This document shows positions 19,734 through 29,175 of a DNA stretch of 64,000 nt, in pieces. The notes below the pieces were generated by a model. The model saw only the letters and a program-made list of their open reading frames with translations. It was not told the DNA's origin and did no database searches. Positions within the stretch are counted from its first letter, which is position 1; each line of letters begins with the position of its first letter. Origin of the DNA: Prochlorococcus sp. AG-347-I06 (lineage in GTDB: Bacteria; Cyanobacteriota; Cyanobacteriia; PCC-6307; Cyanobiaceae); assembly GCA_003281605.1 (NCBI GenBank), contig QCBM01000001.1:248001-312000 (forward strand). The letters run 5' to 3'. Both the position numbers and the translations under genes were made by a program.

Positions 19734-21896
19734 TTGTCTAAATATTTACTTGAGATAGGAACAGAAGAGTTGCCCGCAAAATTTTCTTTTTCTGTTCTAG
19801 AGCAATTTAAATCTCTAATAGAATTTGAATTGGATAAAAAGTTAATCAAATTCGAACATATAGTTGTAACCTCCACACCAAGGAGGATAATTCTACTTAT
19901 AGAAGGTTTAGTTGATTATGCAGAAGATAAAATAATAGAAAGAAAAGGGCCTAAAGCAAATTCAGCTTATTTAAATGGATGTCCTACTAATGCTGCTTTA
20001 GGATTTGCTAATAGCTTAGATATAGATGTTAGTGAGCTAGAAATAAAAAATACGGAAAAAGGTGATTTTGTATTTGGAAAGAAAATTGAGAAAGGACTAT
20101 CAACAAAAATTTCTTTGTCTTCGATTATCCCAAAATTAGTAAAGAGTCTTCAAGGCCCTCGATTTATGAAATGGGGGGCTGGGAATATGAAATTTTCAAG
20201 ACCTATTAGGTGGATTGCCTCTATTTATAATGATGAAATTCTTGATTTTGAATTTGATGAATGTGATCCAAAAATCAAAATAAGTAATCAAACAAAAAGT
20301 CATAGGCTAATCAATGAAGTTTTAGAAGTTCAGAATCCTCATAATTTTTTTGAATTATTGAAACGAAATAGAGTAATAGCTATGCGAAAAGAAAGAAAAG
20401 AAAAAATTGAAAGTTTAATAAATCATGCATCTAAATCTTTAAATCTGAAACCTGACCTTTCAGAAGGATTACTAAATGAACTTACTGATTTAGTCGAATG
20501 GCCAGACTTAATTATTGGCAAATTTAGTAATGAATTTCTTGATCTTCCAGTTGAAGTTCTCTCAACAGTTATGAAAATTCATCAGAGATACGTTCCCCTT
20601 TTATTGAAAAACAAAAGTTTTTCTAAACTAGATTTAACCTCTGAAAAAAATATTAGTACAACTTTCTGCGTAATTTCAAATGGTCTTGAAGAATCAAATA
20701 ATAATATTGCTAAAGGTAATGAGAAAGTCTTAAGGGCAAGGTTTTCAGATGCAAAGTTTTTCGTAGAAAGTGACAAAAAAGTTGCTTCAATTGAAAGGAA
20801 TGAAAAGCTTAAATCTGTTTCATATTTAAAAGGTCTTGGAAATATATTTCAGAGGGTAGAAAGGATAGAGGAAGTTACAAAAAAAATTCTTAAATTTTTA
20901 AATGATAAGTCTTTAGAAGAAAAAAAAATAATAGAAGCAGCTAAATACTGTAAAAATGACTTATGTAGCGAAATTGTTTTCGAATTCCCTGAGCTACAAG
21001 GAATAATGGGTGCTAAATATCTTAAATATGAGGGATTTAATGAGGATGTTTGCTTGGCTGTCGCTGAACATTATTTACCTTCTTTTTATAAAGATGCTTT
21101 GCCCTCCACAAAATATGGTGCAATAGTTTCCATAGCAGATAAGGTTGAAACTTTAATAAGTATATTTATTTCTGGTAAACGTCCCAGTGGGTCATCTGAT
21201 CCTTATGCTTTAAGAAGAAATTTGAATGGAGTTATTAAAATAATTTGGGATTATGAACTTGATTTGCCTTTAGATAAATTATTTAACGAACTTATTGATT
21301 TTTGGAAAATCGCATTTCCGAATTTAAACTTCTCAAGAGAAAAAGTTTTTAATGATTTAAATGAATTTTTAGTTCAAAGAATTATTAGTCATCTAGAAGA
21401 AATATCACTCAGTAAAGGATTAATAAGGGCCGTTTGCTCTTCTGATGAATTATCTAAAAAAAGATTATTGAATATTGTTGATCTTAAAAATAGGATTAAA
21501 TCTATTATGATTTTCAGCGAAAAGAAAAATTTTGTTGAAATCCAGAAGGTAATTACTAGGGTTAGCAAATTAGCTTATAATGGTGGTCTTTCAACAGATG
21601 TTCTCGCTACAAGAGATTATGTAAACATAAAAATTTTTGAAAAAGATTGTGAATTGAAAGTTTTTGAATTTATTGGAGAATTAGAAAAACGTTTTTCGGA
21701 AGGTTTTTGCAATTATTTTGAACTTCTAAATTTATTTGAGATTAATATAAAAACTATCGAGGATTTATTTGATAATGAAAAGGGAGTCCTAATAATGTCG
21801 GAGGATTTGAAAATAAGAAATAATAGACTCAATTTGCTGAGCTTAATTAGAAATTATTCTCTAAAAATAGCCGACTTTACACTTTTGAACTCTTAA
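19734..21896 (+). CDS. glyS: Glycyl-tRNA synthetase beta subunit
   Basis: The bacterial alpha2-beta2 glycyl-tRNA synthetase beta chain is identified by its start MSKYLLEIGTEELPAKF, the core block GPKANSAYLNG, the MKWGAGNMKFSRPIRWI motif and the C-terminal HD-like domain with KYGAIVSIADKVETLISIF and GSSDPYALRR. The 720-aa length is full. The start is TTG at 19734. The alpha subunit gene glyQ is not in the window. The 3' end overlaps the convergent chlP gene by 20 bp. Confidence 0.96.
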   Translation: MSKYLLEIGTEELPAKFSFSVLEQFKSLIEFELDKKLIKFEHIVVTSTPRRIILLIEGLVDYAEDKIIERKGPKANSAYLNGCPTNAALGFANSLDIDVSELEIKNTEKGDFVFGKKIEKGLSTKISLSSIIPKLVKSLQGPRFMKWGAGNMKFSRPIRWIASIYNDEILDFEFDECDPKIKISNQTKSHRLINEVLEVQNPHNFFELLKRNRVIAMRKERKEKIESLINHASKSLNLKPDLSEGLLNELTDLVEWPDLIIGKFSNEFLDLPVEVLSTVMKIHQRYVPLLLKNKSFSKLDLTSEKNISTTFCVISNGLEESNNNIAKGNEKVLRARFSDAKFFVESDKKVASIERNEKLKSVSYLKGLGNIFQRVERIEEVTKKILKFLNDKSLEEKKIIEAAKYCKNDLCSEIVFEFPELQGIMGAKYLKYEGFNEDVCLAVAEHYLPSFYKDALPSTKYGAIVSIADKVETLISIFISGKRPSGSSDPYALRRNLNGVIKIIWDYELDLPLDKLFNELIDFWKIAFPNLNFSREKVFNDLNEFLVQRIISHLEEISLSKGLIRAVCSSDELSKKRLLNIVDLKNRIKSIMIFSEKKNFVEIQKVITRVSKLAYNGGLSTDVLATRDYVNIKIFEKDCELKVFEFIGELEKRFSEGFCNYFELLNLFEINIKTIEDLFDNEKGVLIMSEDLKIRNNRLNLLSLIRNYSLKIADFTLLNS

Positions 21897-23217
21897 CTTT
21901 AATTCCACCCTTTATTGAGTAATTTTCTAGCATTTTTTCTACTTCTTTATTTTCCCTAACAGCACTATCAACGGGTTTATATTTTAGAGGTGCTAGGGCT
22001 TTCCCTCTTAAAATCGAACCAAGTGTAAGCATTGTAATTTTAAGTTGCTGTAATGGTTTCATGGAGACAACTCTTTTATATAAGTAACTATCAAATGTAA
22101 GTCTTTGAACATCCATGTCATCACACATCTCAACAAAGGCTTCTCTAGCAGAATCATTTCTGTAGAAAATATTTTGAAGGATTTCTAGCACCTTATAAGT
22201 TGTCCCATATTTTTTATCCCATTTTTTAAGATAGTTTTGTAAATCTTTTTCTGATGGAATTACTTGACCGTTTTTTGATGCTTCAACAATTTCTTCAGCA
22301 CACATTCTTCCGCTTTTTGCAGCAAAATAAATACCCTCTCCAGAACTTTTTGTAACATAACCAGCTGCATCCCCAACCAATGCCATTCTCCCAACTACTC
22401 TTCTAGGCCTTGGATGCTCAGGAATAGGGTGAGCCTCTACCTTTATTACTTCACCATTAACAAGTCTTTTCTTTGCCCTATTTCTTACACCCTCTTGAAG
22501 TCCTTTAATTAAAGACTGATTCTTTTGCATGGTTCCAGTGCCTACAGCAACATGATCATATTTAGGAAATACCCACCCATAAAAATCAGGAGAAACATCA
22601 GTTCCAACATACATTTCGGCAAGATCTTCGTAGTAACTCATTTCTTCTTTAGGTAATTTAATTCTTTCCTGAAATGCTATGGCAACTTTGTAATCTCCTG
22701 CATCCATTGCTTTTGCGACTCTGCTATTGGCTCCATCAGCTCCTATTAAAAGGTCGACAGTAAGCTCTTTGAGTTCTCCCTTTTTATCTCCATTCGTAAA
22801 ATCTGAGTAGGAAAGCTTATATGGCCCTTGATTATTATCGCCAGTGTCAATAGAAGTAACTAATCCATTTATTAATGTAGCACCAAGATCTGATGCTCTA
22901 TTGCGCATAAAGGCATCCATAACTTCTCTTCTACACATCCCAATAAACTCATTATCACTTTTCCCGTAAACTCTATCTAGGCTTATATCTACCTCTCTAT
23001 TTGATGGAGATATCATTCTCATATGCCTTACTTTTCTATCAATAATTGACTCAGGTAAATCAAATTCTTCGACCATGCAAAGGGGAATTGCTCCTCCACA
23101 TGGTTTTGCATTATCTAATTTTCTCTCAAAGAGCCAAGTTTTTATTCCAGCTTTAGCAAGTATTTCTGCCGCACATGAACCACTTGGACCTCCACCAATA
23201 ACAGCTACCCTCAACAT
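21877..23217 (-). CDS. chlP: Geranylgeranyl diphosphate/chlorophyll reductase ChlP
   Basis: ChlP reduces the geranylgeranyl chain to phytyl for chlorophylls and tocopherol. The N-terminus is a Rossmann FAD-binding fold (MLRVAVIGGGPSGSCAAEIL), with the second FAD motif GRMALVGDAAGYVTKSSGEG (about residues 290-309). The 446-aa length from the ATG at 23217 is normal. The frame is open back to 23274, but the added 19 residues (MHFSKQKRCSF and on) precede the FAD motif and are atypical. Prochlorococcus uses divinyl chlorophylls, which also carry phytyl. Confidence 0.95.
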   Translation of the reverse strand: MLRVAVIGGGPSGSCAAEILAKAGIKTWLFERKLDNAKPCGGAIPLCMVEEFDLPESIIDRKVRHMRMISPSNREVDISLDRVYGKSDNEFIGMCRREVMDAFMRNRASDLGATLINGLVTSIDTGDNNQGPYKLSYSDFTNGDKKGELKELTVDLLIGADGANSRVAKAMDAGDYKVAIAFQERIKLPKEEMSYYEDLAEMYVGTDVSPDFYGWVFPKYDHVAVGTGTMQKNQSLIKGLQEGVRNRAKKRLVNGEVIKVEAHPIPEHPRPRRVVGRMALVGDAAGYVTKSSGEGIYFAAKSGRMCAEEIVEASKNGQVIPSEKDLQNYLKKWDKKYGTTYKVLEILQNIFYRNDSAREAFVEMCDDMDVQRLTFDSYLYKRVVSMKPLQQLKITMLTLGSILRGKALAPLKYKPVDSAVRENKEVEKMLENYSIKGGIKVKSSKV

Positions 23218-23328
23218 ATGAAAAAAATAATACTGTATATAAAAACTACATCTTTTTTGCTTAGAAAAGTGCATTTCTTAAAATAATAGTTAATATCGAA
23301 ATATCTTTTCCAAATGCACTTCTAAATA

Positions 23329-24042
23329 TTGGAACTAAACAAAGATATCGATCAATTTGACATACCACTTGCCAAAAGAACTTACTTAAATAATCCAAAT
23401 TCAACATTATTAAAAAAATTATTAATATTTTCTCCATTTCTTTTCCTTATATTTTCCGTCGCTGCATTGCGATTTATTAGAAATGTAGAATTTATACCTC
23501 TTGATAATCTCAAATTTGAGGTTAAAAAAAATCATAGTGCCAGAATTTTGGGCCATCTTCCTTATAGGGAAACTCCGCAAGAGAAACTAGTTTTAATTGA
23601 GCCTAATATTGAAGTTCATATGGATATGCGCGATTCTCTACTAAAGATGAGAGAAGAAGCCGAAAAGGATGGGATATATTTGGTCTTCTTGAGTGGATAT
23701 AGATCAATAAATTTGCAAAACGATATCTTTTATTCTTTAAAATCTATTAGAAATCAAGAAGCGGCAGAAAGAGCTAGAGTTTCAGCCCCTCCAGGATATT
23801 CTGAACATAGTACTGGTTTTGCAATCGATATTGGTGATGCTACTCAAAGAGAGACAGACTTTGAAACTAACTTCGAAAATACTGACGCCTTTAGATGGCT
23901 CGTAAATAATGCAGCTAAGTTTCACTTTAAGTTATCGTTCAACAAAGATAATAAATATATAGATTACGAACCCTGGCATTGGAGATATGAGGGGTCAATT
24001 GAAGCATTAAAAGTTTTTGAAAGCGCAAATAGAAAACCATAA
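23329..24042 (+). CDS. VanY-type D-alanyl-D-alanine carboxypeptidase (M15B)
   Basis: This membrane-anchored peptidoglycan carboxypeptidase has one N-terminal helix (LLIFSPFLFLIFSVAALRFI, about 30-49) and a periplasmic M15B domain. Zinc-site motifs are complete: SEHSTGFAIDIGD gives the His and Asp, and EPWHWRYEG the catalytic Glu region and second His. VFLSGYRSINLQ carries the conserved Arg. It should trim D-Ala from stem peptides. The start is TTG at 23329. It is divergent from chlP with 111 bp between starts, and typA follows after 128 bp. Confidence 0.9.
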   Translation: MELNKDIDQFDIPLAKRTYLNNPNSTLLKKLLIFSPFLFLIFSVAALRFIRNVEFIPLDNLKFEVKKNHSARILGHLPYRETPQEKLVLIEPNIEVHMDMRDSLLKMREEAEKDGIYLVFLSGYRSINLQNDIFYSLKSIRNQEAAERARVSAPPGYSEHSTGFAIDIGDATQRETDFETNFENTDAFRWLVNNAAKFHFKLSFNKDNKYIDYEPWHWRYEGSIEALKVFESANRKP

Positions 24043-24170
24043 ATCTAATTGATTGATTTAATTATTCAATAGATTATATTTTTCAAAGTCTTAAAGAAAA
24101 AATTCTCATAATAAGCATACTTTGAGTTAGCCTTAATAAAGTCAATCCACTATTTATATAAATTCTATAA

Positions 24171-25967
24171 ATGTCATCTTCGATTAAAGAAATTAGAAAT
24201 GTTGCAATTATTGCTCACGTAGATCATGGGAAGACAACACTTGTAGATGCATTGTTATCTCAATCAGGAATATTTAGAGACAATGAAGTTATCCCTACAT
24301 GTGTAATGGATTCAAATGATCTTGAGAGAGAAAGGGGGATAACAATTCTCTCAAAAAATACTGCAGTTAACTATAAAGACGCCAGAATTAATATTATTGA
24401 CACACCTGGACATGCTGATTTTGGGGGAGAAGTTGAAAGGGTTTTGGGAATGGTTGATGGTTGTCTGCTTATTGTTGATGCAAATGAGGGACCTATGCCT
24501 CAAACAAGATTTGTTTTAAAAAAAGCATTAGAAAAAGGACTTAGGCCTATAGTATTTGTAAATAAAATTGATAGACCACGAGTAGTACCAGAAATAGCAA
24601 TTGATAAGGTCCTTGATTTGTTTTTGGAGTTAGGAGCTGATGATGATCAATGTGATTTTCCTTATCTTTTTGGGAGTGGCTTATCTGGTTTCGCAAAAGA
24701 AGAGATGGAATCTAATAGTGAAAATATGATGCCTCTTTTTGAAGCTATTATTAGACATGTTCCTCCTCCAGTAGGTGACTCTAATAAGCCTCTTCAGCTA
24801 CAAATAACTACTTTGGACTATTCTGATTTCTTAGGCAGAATAGTAATTGGAAAGATCCACAATGGGACTATCAAAAATGGCCAACAGGCTAGTTTAATTA
24901 AAGAAAACGGAAAAACTATCAAAGGTAAGGTTAGTAAACTTTTAGGATTTGAAGGATTACAAAGAATTGATATAAATGAAGCATTTGCAGGTGATATTGT
25001 TGCTGTTTCTGGTTTCGATGACGTCAATATTGGTGAGACCATAGCATGTCCAGATTCTCCTCATCCTCTTCCATTAATCAAAGTTGATGAACCTACTTTA
25101 AATATGACTTTTGTTGTAAATGATTCACCGTTTGCCGGTAAGGAAGGGAAATTTGTTACTAGTAGACAATTAAAAAATAGATTGGAGAGGGAACTTTTAA
25201 CAAATGTTGCCTTGAGAGTAGAAGAAACTGATTCTCCTGACAGGTTCTCAGTTTCAGGAAGAGGAGAATTACATCTAGGGATATTAATTGAAACCATGAG
25301 AAGAGAGGGTTTTGAGTTCCAAATCTCACAACCTCAAGTAATTTTCAGAGAAATTGATAATGTTGAATGTGAGCCTATTGAGACTTTAGTTTTAGATGTA
25401 CCTGAAGTATCTGTTGGTTCTTGCATCGAAAAACTTGGATCTAGAAAGGCAGAGATGAAAAACATGCAGACAAGTTCAGATGGTAGAACACAATTAGAAT
25501 TTCTTGTTCCATCAAGAGGATTAATTGGATTCCGCGGGGAATTTGTAAGAATAACTAGAGGTGAAGGCATCATGAGTCATTCGTTTTATGAATATAAACC
25601 AAAAACAGGAGACTTTGAAACCAGAAGGAATGGCGTTCTTATAGCTTTTGAGGAAGGTGTGGCCACATTTTATGCTTTAAAGAATGCTGAAGATAGGGGA
25701 GTCTATTTCATTAAACCTGGAGTTAAAGTTTATAAAGGAATGATAATTGGAGAGAATAATCGACCTCAAGATCTTGAGTTGAATATTTGCAAAACTAAGC
25801 AGTTGACTAATATGAGGTCTGCAGGGGCAGAAGAACTTGATACTTTGCAGTCACCTGTCGATATTACACTTGAAAGAGCACTCGAATATATTGGTCCTGA
25901 TGAAATGCTAGAGGTAACACCGGATTCAATAAGGATGAGAAAAATAAATAAAAAGAAAAAAAATTAG
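24171..25967 (+). CDS. typA: Ribosome-associated GTPase TypA/BipA
   Basis: BipA is an EF-G-like translational GTPase important in stress and ribosome assembly. The G motifs are [10 protein letters not shown] (G1), DTPGH (G3) and VNKIDR (G4), followed by domain II and EF-G-like domains III/V with PQVIFRE and [11 protein letters not shown], then the BipA-specific C-terminal domain. The 598-aa length is normal. It is followed after 11 bp by a DUF309 gene and probably shares its transcript. Confidence 0.96.
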   Translation: MSSSIKEIRNVAIIAHVDHGKTTLVDALLSQSGIFRDNEVIPTCVMDSNDLERERGITILSKNTAVNYKDARINIIDTPGHADFGGEVERVLGMVDGCLLIVDANEGPMPQTRFVLKKALEKGLRPIVFVNKIDRPRVVPEIAIDKVLDLFLELGADDDQCDFPYLFGSGLSGFAKEEMESNSENMMPLFEAIIRHVPPPVGDSNKPLQLQITTLDYSDFLGRIVIGKIHNGTIKNGQQASLIKENGKTIKGKVSKLLGFEGLQRIDINEAFAGDIVAVSGFDDVNIGETIACPDSPHPLPLIKVDEPTLNMTFVVNDSPFAGKEGKFVTSRQLKNRLERELLTNVALRVEETDSPDRFSVSGRGELHLGILIETMRREGFEFQISQPQVIFREIDNVECEPIETLVLDVPEVSVGSCIEKLGSRKAEMKNMQTSSDGRTQLEFLVPSRGLIGFRGEFVRITRGEGIMSHSFYEYKPKTGDFETRRNGVLIAFEEGVATFYALKNAEDRGVYFIKPGVKVYKGMIIGENNRPQDLELNICKTKQLTNMRSAGAEELDTLQSPVDITLERALEYIGPDEMLEVTPDSIRMRKINKKKKN

Positions 25968-25978
25968 TAATTGGTTTA

Positions 25979-26347
25979 ATGAAAGAAGAAAGTACAAAAA
26001 GTTTTCAAGATTCCCTTTTTACAGCTTTAAATCTTTTTAATAATCATGAATGGTATGAGGCTCATGATGCTTTTGAAGAAATATGGAATTCCGTAGATGG
26101 TGACGAAAGACAAGTTATCCAAGGAATTTTACAAGTATCTGTTTCTCAGTTTCACTTAAGTAAAGGTAATTTGAATGGAGCTACTATTTTGCTAGGAGAG
26201 GGTTTAGGCAGAATAAAAACTAGAACCAAGATTGATTTAGGGATTGATCTTGAATCTTTCTGCCAATGTTTGGAAGATTTATTGAGAAAATTACAATATA
26301 AGGAACTATTAAACGAGAACGATAAGCCTTTTTTGAAGCCTATTTGA
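25979..26347 (+). CDS. DUF309 family protein
   Basis: The hallmark DUF309 helix pair is clear: LNLFNNHEWYEAHDAFEEIW, followed by GDERQVIQGILQVSVSQFHLSKGNLNGA. The conserved His/Glu residues in EWYEAHDAFEEIW could form a metal or catalytic site, but no function is established. The 122-aa length is typical. Its stop codon overlaps the ATG of a 30-codon ORF (TGATG at 26345-26349), and lptB follows. Confidence 0.88.
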   Translation: MKEESTKSFQDSLFTALNLFNNHEWYEAHDAFEEIWNSVDGDERQVIQGILQVSVSQFHLSKGNLNGATILLGEGLGRIKTRTKIDLGIDLESFCQCLEDLLRKLQYKELLNENDKPFLKPI

Positions 26348-26439
26348 TGAATATATCTTTATCTTCAATTAAATTATTATTATCTATTTCATTATTTTTT
26401 CAAGAAAAGAGGAAAACTTATCGATCACAAGAAAAATGA
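26347..26439 (+). CDS. 30-aa coupled ORF in front of lptB, possible lptA remnant
   Basis: A 30-codon frame is overlapped at both ends: its ATG overlaps the DUF309 stop (TGATG) and its TGA overlaps the lptB start (ATGA at 26436-26439). Residues 3-18 are hydrophobic like a signal peptide (ISLSSIKLLLSISLFF), followed by a short charged tail (QEKRKTYRSQEK). In many bacteria a secreted LptA/OstA protein is encoded directly before lptB. The arrangement suggests the N-terminus of such a gene with the rest lost by deletion, or a tiny signal-anchored peptide. No terminator or other gene occupies the slot. Confidence 0.45.
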   Translation: MNISLSSIKLLLSISLFFQEKRKTYRSQEK

Positions 26440-27164
26440 ACCTAAATATTCATAATGTATCCCTTTCAATAAAAGGAAGATTAATCGTAGATGATGTTTC
26501 CATAACTGTTAATCCAGGGGAAGTTGTAGGTTTGATGGGTCCTAATGGTGCTGGGAAAACTACAACTTTTAATCTTGCAGTTGGGAATATAAAACCAGAT
26601 AAAGGTGAAATCTTAATGAATGGGAAAAATATAACAAATCTTCCTCTACCAATTAGATCAAGACTTGGGTTAGGTTACTTAACTCAGGAAGCGAGTATAT
26701 TTAGAGACCTTACTGTTAAGGATAATATAGATTTGGCTTTACAAAATTCATCTTATAGTAGAGCAGCTATAAGAAATAGAAGAGAACAATTAATTAATGA
26801 CTTTAATTTGAATAACTTTGTAGATAATTATGGTTATCAACTTTCAGGAGGAGAAAGGAGGAGGTGTGAAATTGCAAGGGCTCTCACTGTAGGCAGAAAG
26901 GGACCTAAATATTTGTTACTTGACGAACCTTTTGCTGGGATAGATCCTCTAGCTGTTAATGATCTAAAGAAACTAATCCTAAAATTAAGTAGTGATGGGG
27001 TGGGGATTCTCATTACAGACCATAATGTGAGGGAAACTCTTCTAATTACTAACAAATCATATGTATTAAGTGAAGGAAAAATTTTAGCTAAAGGTTCATC
27101 AAGTGAATTAGCTGATAATCCAATAGTCAAGAAGTATTATCTAGGAGATAATTTCAAACTTTGA
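26436..27164 (+). CDS. lptB: LptB-type ABC transporter ATPase
   Basis: The ATPase of the lipopolysaccharide transport system is identified by Walker A GPNGAGKTTTFN (about 36-47), the Q-loop in LGYLTQEASIFRDLTV, signature YQLSGGERRRCEIARAL, Walker B YLLLDEPFAGIDP, and the LptB-typical ILITDHNVRETL. It is 242 aa, the usual length. Its start overlaps the preceding 30-codon ORF. Neither a complete lptA nor a YjgP/YjgQ-type permease gene adjoins it here; partners, if present, are elsewhere. Confidence 0.9.
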   Translation: MNLNIHNVSLSIKGRLIVDDVSITVNPGEVVGLMGPNGAGKTTTFNLAVGNIKPDKGEILMNGKNITNLPLPIRSRLGLGYLTQEASIFRDLTVKDNIDLALQNSSYSRAAIRNRREQLINDFNLNNFVDNYGYQLSGGERRRCEIARALTVGRKGPKYLLLDEPFAGIDPLAVNDLKKLILKLSSDGVGILITDHNVRETLLITNKSYVLSEGKILAKGSSSELADNPIVKKYYLGDNFKL

Positions 27165-27278
27165 AATGTTTTTTTTAAAATAAATTAAAACTTTATTATT
27201 AAAGATTTACTCATATGAGAATGATTTTAATTATTATTTGATTGTCATTGAATATTAAAACTTGAGAAATTTCTAGAA

Positions 27279-28208
27279 ATGATACTAGATAATTTTTTTA
27301 AAAATTTAATATATGAACCGGTTTCAGTTTTAGGTCTTTTAGTTTTTTATTTTTTATTAATTAACTTACCAATATCTTTGGGTGCGGTTTTTAAAAAAAA
27401 ATCTTCTGCTGGTGTAAGACTTATTACAATTTTAGTGAACTTATTAATAACATTACAATTACTTTTTAGGTGGTCAATTTCTGGACACTTTCCTATTAGC
27501 AATTTGTATGAATCTCTTTATTTCCTTACTTGGGGTCTCACATTAGGTCAACTATTAATTGAAAGAGAATACCAAGCTCCAATAATTCCCTCAATTGCTA
27601 TACCCATTGAGTTATTGGCTGTGGCTTTTGCTTGTTTTGTTTTACCTGAGGATTTGAAATTATCATCCAATTTAGTTCCAGCTTTAAGGTCTAGTTGGTT
27701 AGTAATGCATGTTAGCGTCGTAATGCTTAGTTATGCAGCATTAATAATAGGTTCTTTGCTTTCAATGTCTGTTTTGCTTATCAATAAAAATAAGCCACTT
27801 CAAATCAGAAGTAGTTCTACAGGTATAGGAGGATTTAAACTTTCAAATAGCTATCCCGTAAATGATTTAGTTGAACCTATTGAATTTTCTCATTCGGAAG
27901 AATTAGATACATTAAGTTATCGTTCTATATTGGTAGGTTTTGTTCTTTTGACTCTCGGTTTAATTTCAGGTGCAGTTTGGGCTAATGAGGCCTGGGGCAC
28001 ATGGTGGAGTTGGGATCCAAAAGAAACATGGGCATTTATCTCATGGTTGTTTTATGCCGCTTATCTGCACATGAGAATAAGCAAGGGTTGGCAAGGACGC
28101 AAACCAGCATTATTAGCATCTACAGGGTTTTTAGTTGTTTTAGTATGTTATTTAGGAGTTAATTTCTTAGGAATAGGTTTGCATAGTTATGGATGGATAT
28201 TTGGATGA
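27279..28208 (+). CDS. ccsA: Cytochrome c biogenesis protein CcsA (System II)
   Basis: CcsA is a polytopic membrane protein that carries heme across the membrane for attachment to apocytochromes c. The heme-handling tryptophan-rich motif WGTWWSWDPKETWAFISWL is near residues 243-261, flanked by membrane helices. Conserved His residues occur on both sides, including the C-terminal GIGLHSYG. The 309-aa length fits chloroplast/cyanobacterial CcsA. It works with Ccs1/CcsB, which is not in this window, to mature cytochrome f and c6. A stem-loop follows the stop. Confidence 0.94.
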   Translation: MILDNFFKNLIYEPVSVLGLLVFYFLLINLPISLGAVFKKKSSAGVRLITILVNLLITLQLLFRWSISGHFPISNLYESLYFLTWGLTLGQLLIEREYQAPIIPSIAIPIELLAVAFACFVLPEDLKLSSNLVPALRSSWLVMHVSVVMLSYAALIIGSLLSMSVLLINKNKPLQIRSSSTGIGGFKLSNSYPVNDLVEPIEFSHSEELDTLSYRSILVGFVLLTLGLISGAVWANEAWGTWWSWDPKETWAFISWLFYAAYLHMRISKGWQGRKPALLASTGFLVVLVCYLGVNFLGIGLHSYGWIFG

Positions 28209-28223
28209 TTTCTTAATCATCCA
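28202..28223. terminator. Hairpin between convergent ccsA and rpe
   Basis: TGGATGATT (28202-28210) and AATCATCCA (28215-28223) form a perfect 9-bp stem with a TCTT loop. It contains the ccsA stop codon and lies 7 bp from the rpe stop. It could act for both strands, but no strong T-run follows on either side, so termination strength is uncertain. Confidence 0.5.
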
Positions 28224-28229
28224 GAATAT

Positions 28230-28988
28230 TTATTGAGGTTCTGAAAGAACATTCCCTTTTTGTGCTTCTTGTGCAACTTTTCTCAAGACATCACATCCTT
28301 CTTTTAATGTTGGGTAAGCAAACATTCCGCTACCTGCAATAAAACAATTAGCACCAGCATCGGCACATTGTGAAATAGTCCAATTTGCTTTTATCCCCCC
28401 ATCAACTTCAATATCGACATCTAAGTTTTTTTCGATAATAAAGTTTCTTATTTCTCTTATTTTATTAAGCATTGTTGGTATATAAGCTTGTCCTCCAAAG
28501 CCTGGATTAACTGTCATAACCAACACATGATCAACCATATCCATAATGTTTTTAATCATTTCAAAAGGAGTATGAGGGTTCAATGCAACAGAAGGAGATC
28601 CTCCTAAATCTTTTATTCTTCCTAGAACTCTATGCAAATGAATATTTGCTTCGGCATGAGCTATAACTACTCCTGGTTCACCATTTGCCCCTTTTGTAGC
28701 GTTTACATATGATTCAAGCATTGTTTCACAGTTGTACTGGCTAACCATTAATTGAGTTTCAAAGGGAACATTGCAATATTTCCTGCATGCAGCAATCATT
28801 TCAGGACCAAATGTAAGATTTGGTACGAAATTTCCATCCATTACATCAAATTGAATTCTATCTACCCCAGCTTCCTCGAGCTCTTTCACACATGCCCCCA
28901 TATTTGCCCAATCTGCTGGTAAAACTGAAGGAATTATTTGAATTGGTCTATTTGCACCAGTTAGATTTGCTTGATTTGACTCAGTCAT
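28230..28988 (-). CDS. rpe: Ribulose-phosphate 3-epimerase
   Basis: Rpe interconverts ribulose-5-phosphate and xylulose-5-phosphate in the Calvin and pentose phosphate cycles. The TIM-barrel motifs are present: IIPSVLPADWANMG, FDVMDGNFVPNLTFGP, VLVMTVNPGFGGQ, and VDGGIKANWT, with the metal-binding Asp residues in DVMDG and VDGG. The 252-aa length includes a slightly extended N-terminus. It is divergent from glpX, another Calvin-cycle gene, with 187 bp between starts. Confidence 0.97.
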   Translation of the reverse strand: MTESNQANLTGANRPIQIIPSVLPADWANMGACVKELEEAGVDRIQFDVMDGNFVPNLTFGPEMIAACRKYCNVPFETQLMVSQYNCETMLESYVNATKGANGEPGVVIAHAEANIHLHRVLGRIKDLGGSPSVALNPHTPFEMIKNIMDMVDHVLVMTVNPGFGGQAYIPTMLNKIREIRNFIIEKNLDVDIEVDGGIKANWTISQCADAGANCFIAGSGMFAYPTLKEGCDVLRKVAQEAQKGNVLSEPQ

Positions 28989-29110
28989 TTAATTTTTAAA
29001 ATATTTAATAAAGATACTATATTTAGTTGTTTATTCCTAATTTAAAGTCACGGCCTGATAAAGTATCAGCTGTAAAGAGTTAAAAAAAGCTTACTAGCAT
29101 AATAATTCTT

Positions 29111-29131
29111 ATAAAAAATGACATTTTTTAT
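29111..29131. repeat. AT-rich palindrome upstream of glpX
   Basis: ATAAAAAATG (29111-29120) and CATTTTTTAT (29122-29131) are exact inverted repeats around a single A. It lies 45 bp upstream of the glpX GTG start, in the divergent rpe-glpX interval. It could be an operator or simply chance in an AT-rich gap. Confidence 0.45.
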
Positions 29132-29175
29132 GAGATCATACTCAAAACCTTTAAGAAAATCCTCAAAATTTAATT

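Noticed and set aside
27217-27235. Another Fur-box-like sequence upstream of ccsA
   Set aside because: It also matches 14 of 19 consensus positions, but lacks the exact TCATTATC half and has no iron gene nearby. It mainly shows how often AT-rich DNA gives such matches, and so limits the weight of the ferritin site.
28989-29110. Possible ncRNA or tRNA in the rpe-glpX interval
   Set aside because: I looked for a cloverleaf or long stem and found only a short CTGATA-AAG-TATCAG hairpin with no T-run; not enough for an RNA gene call.
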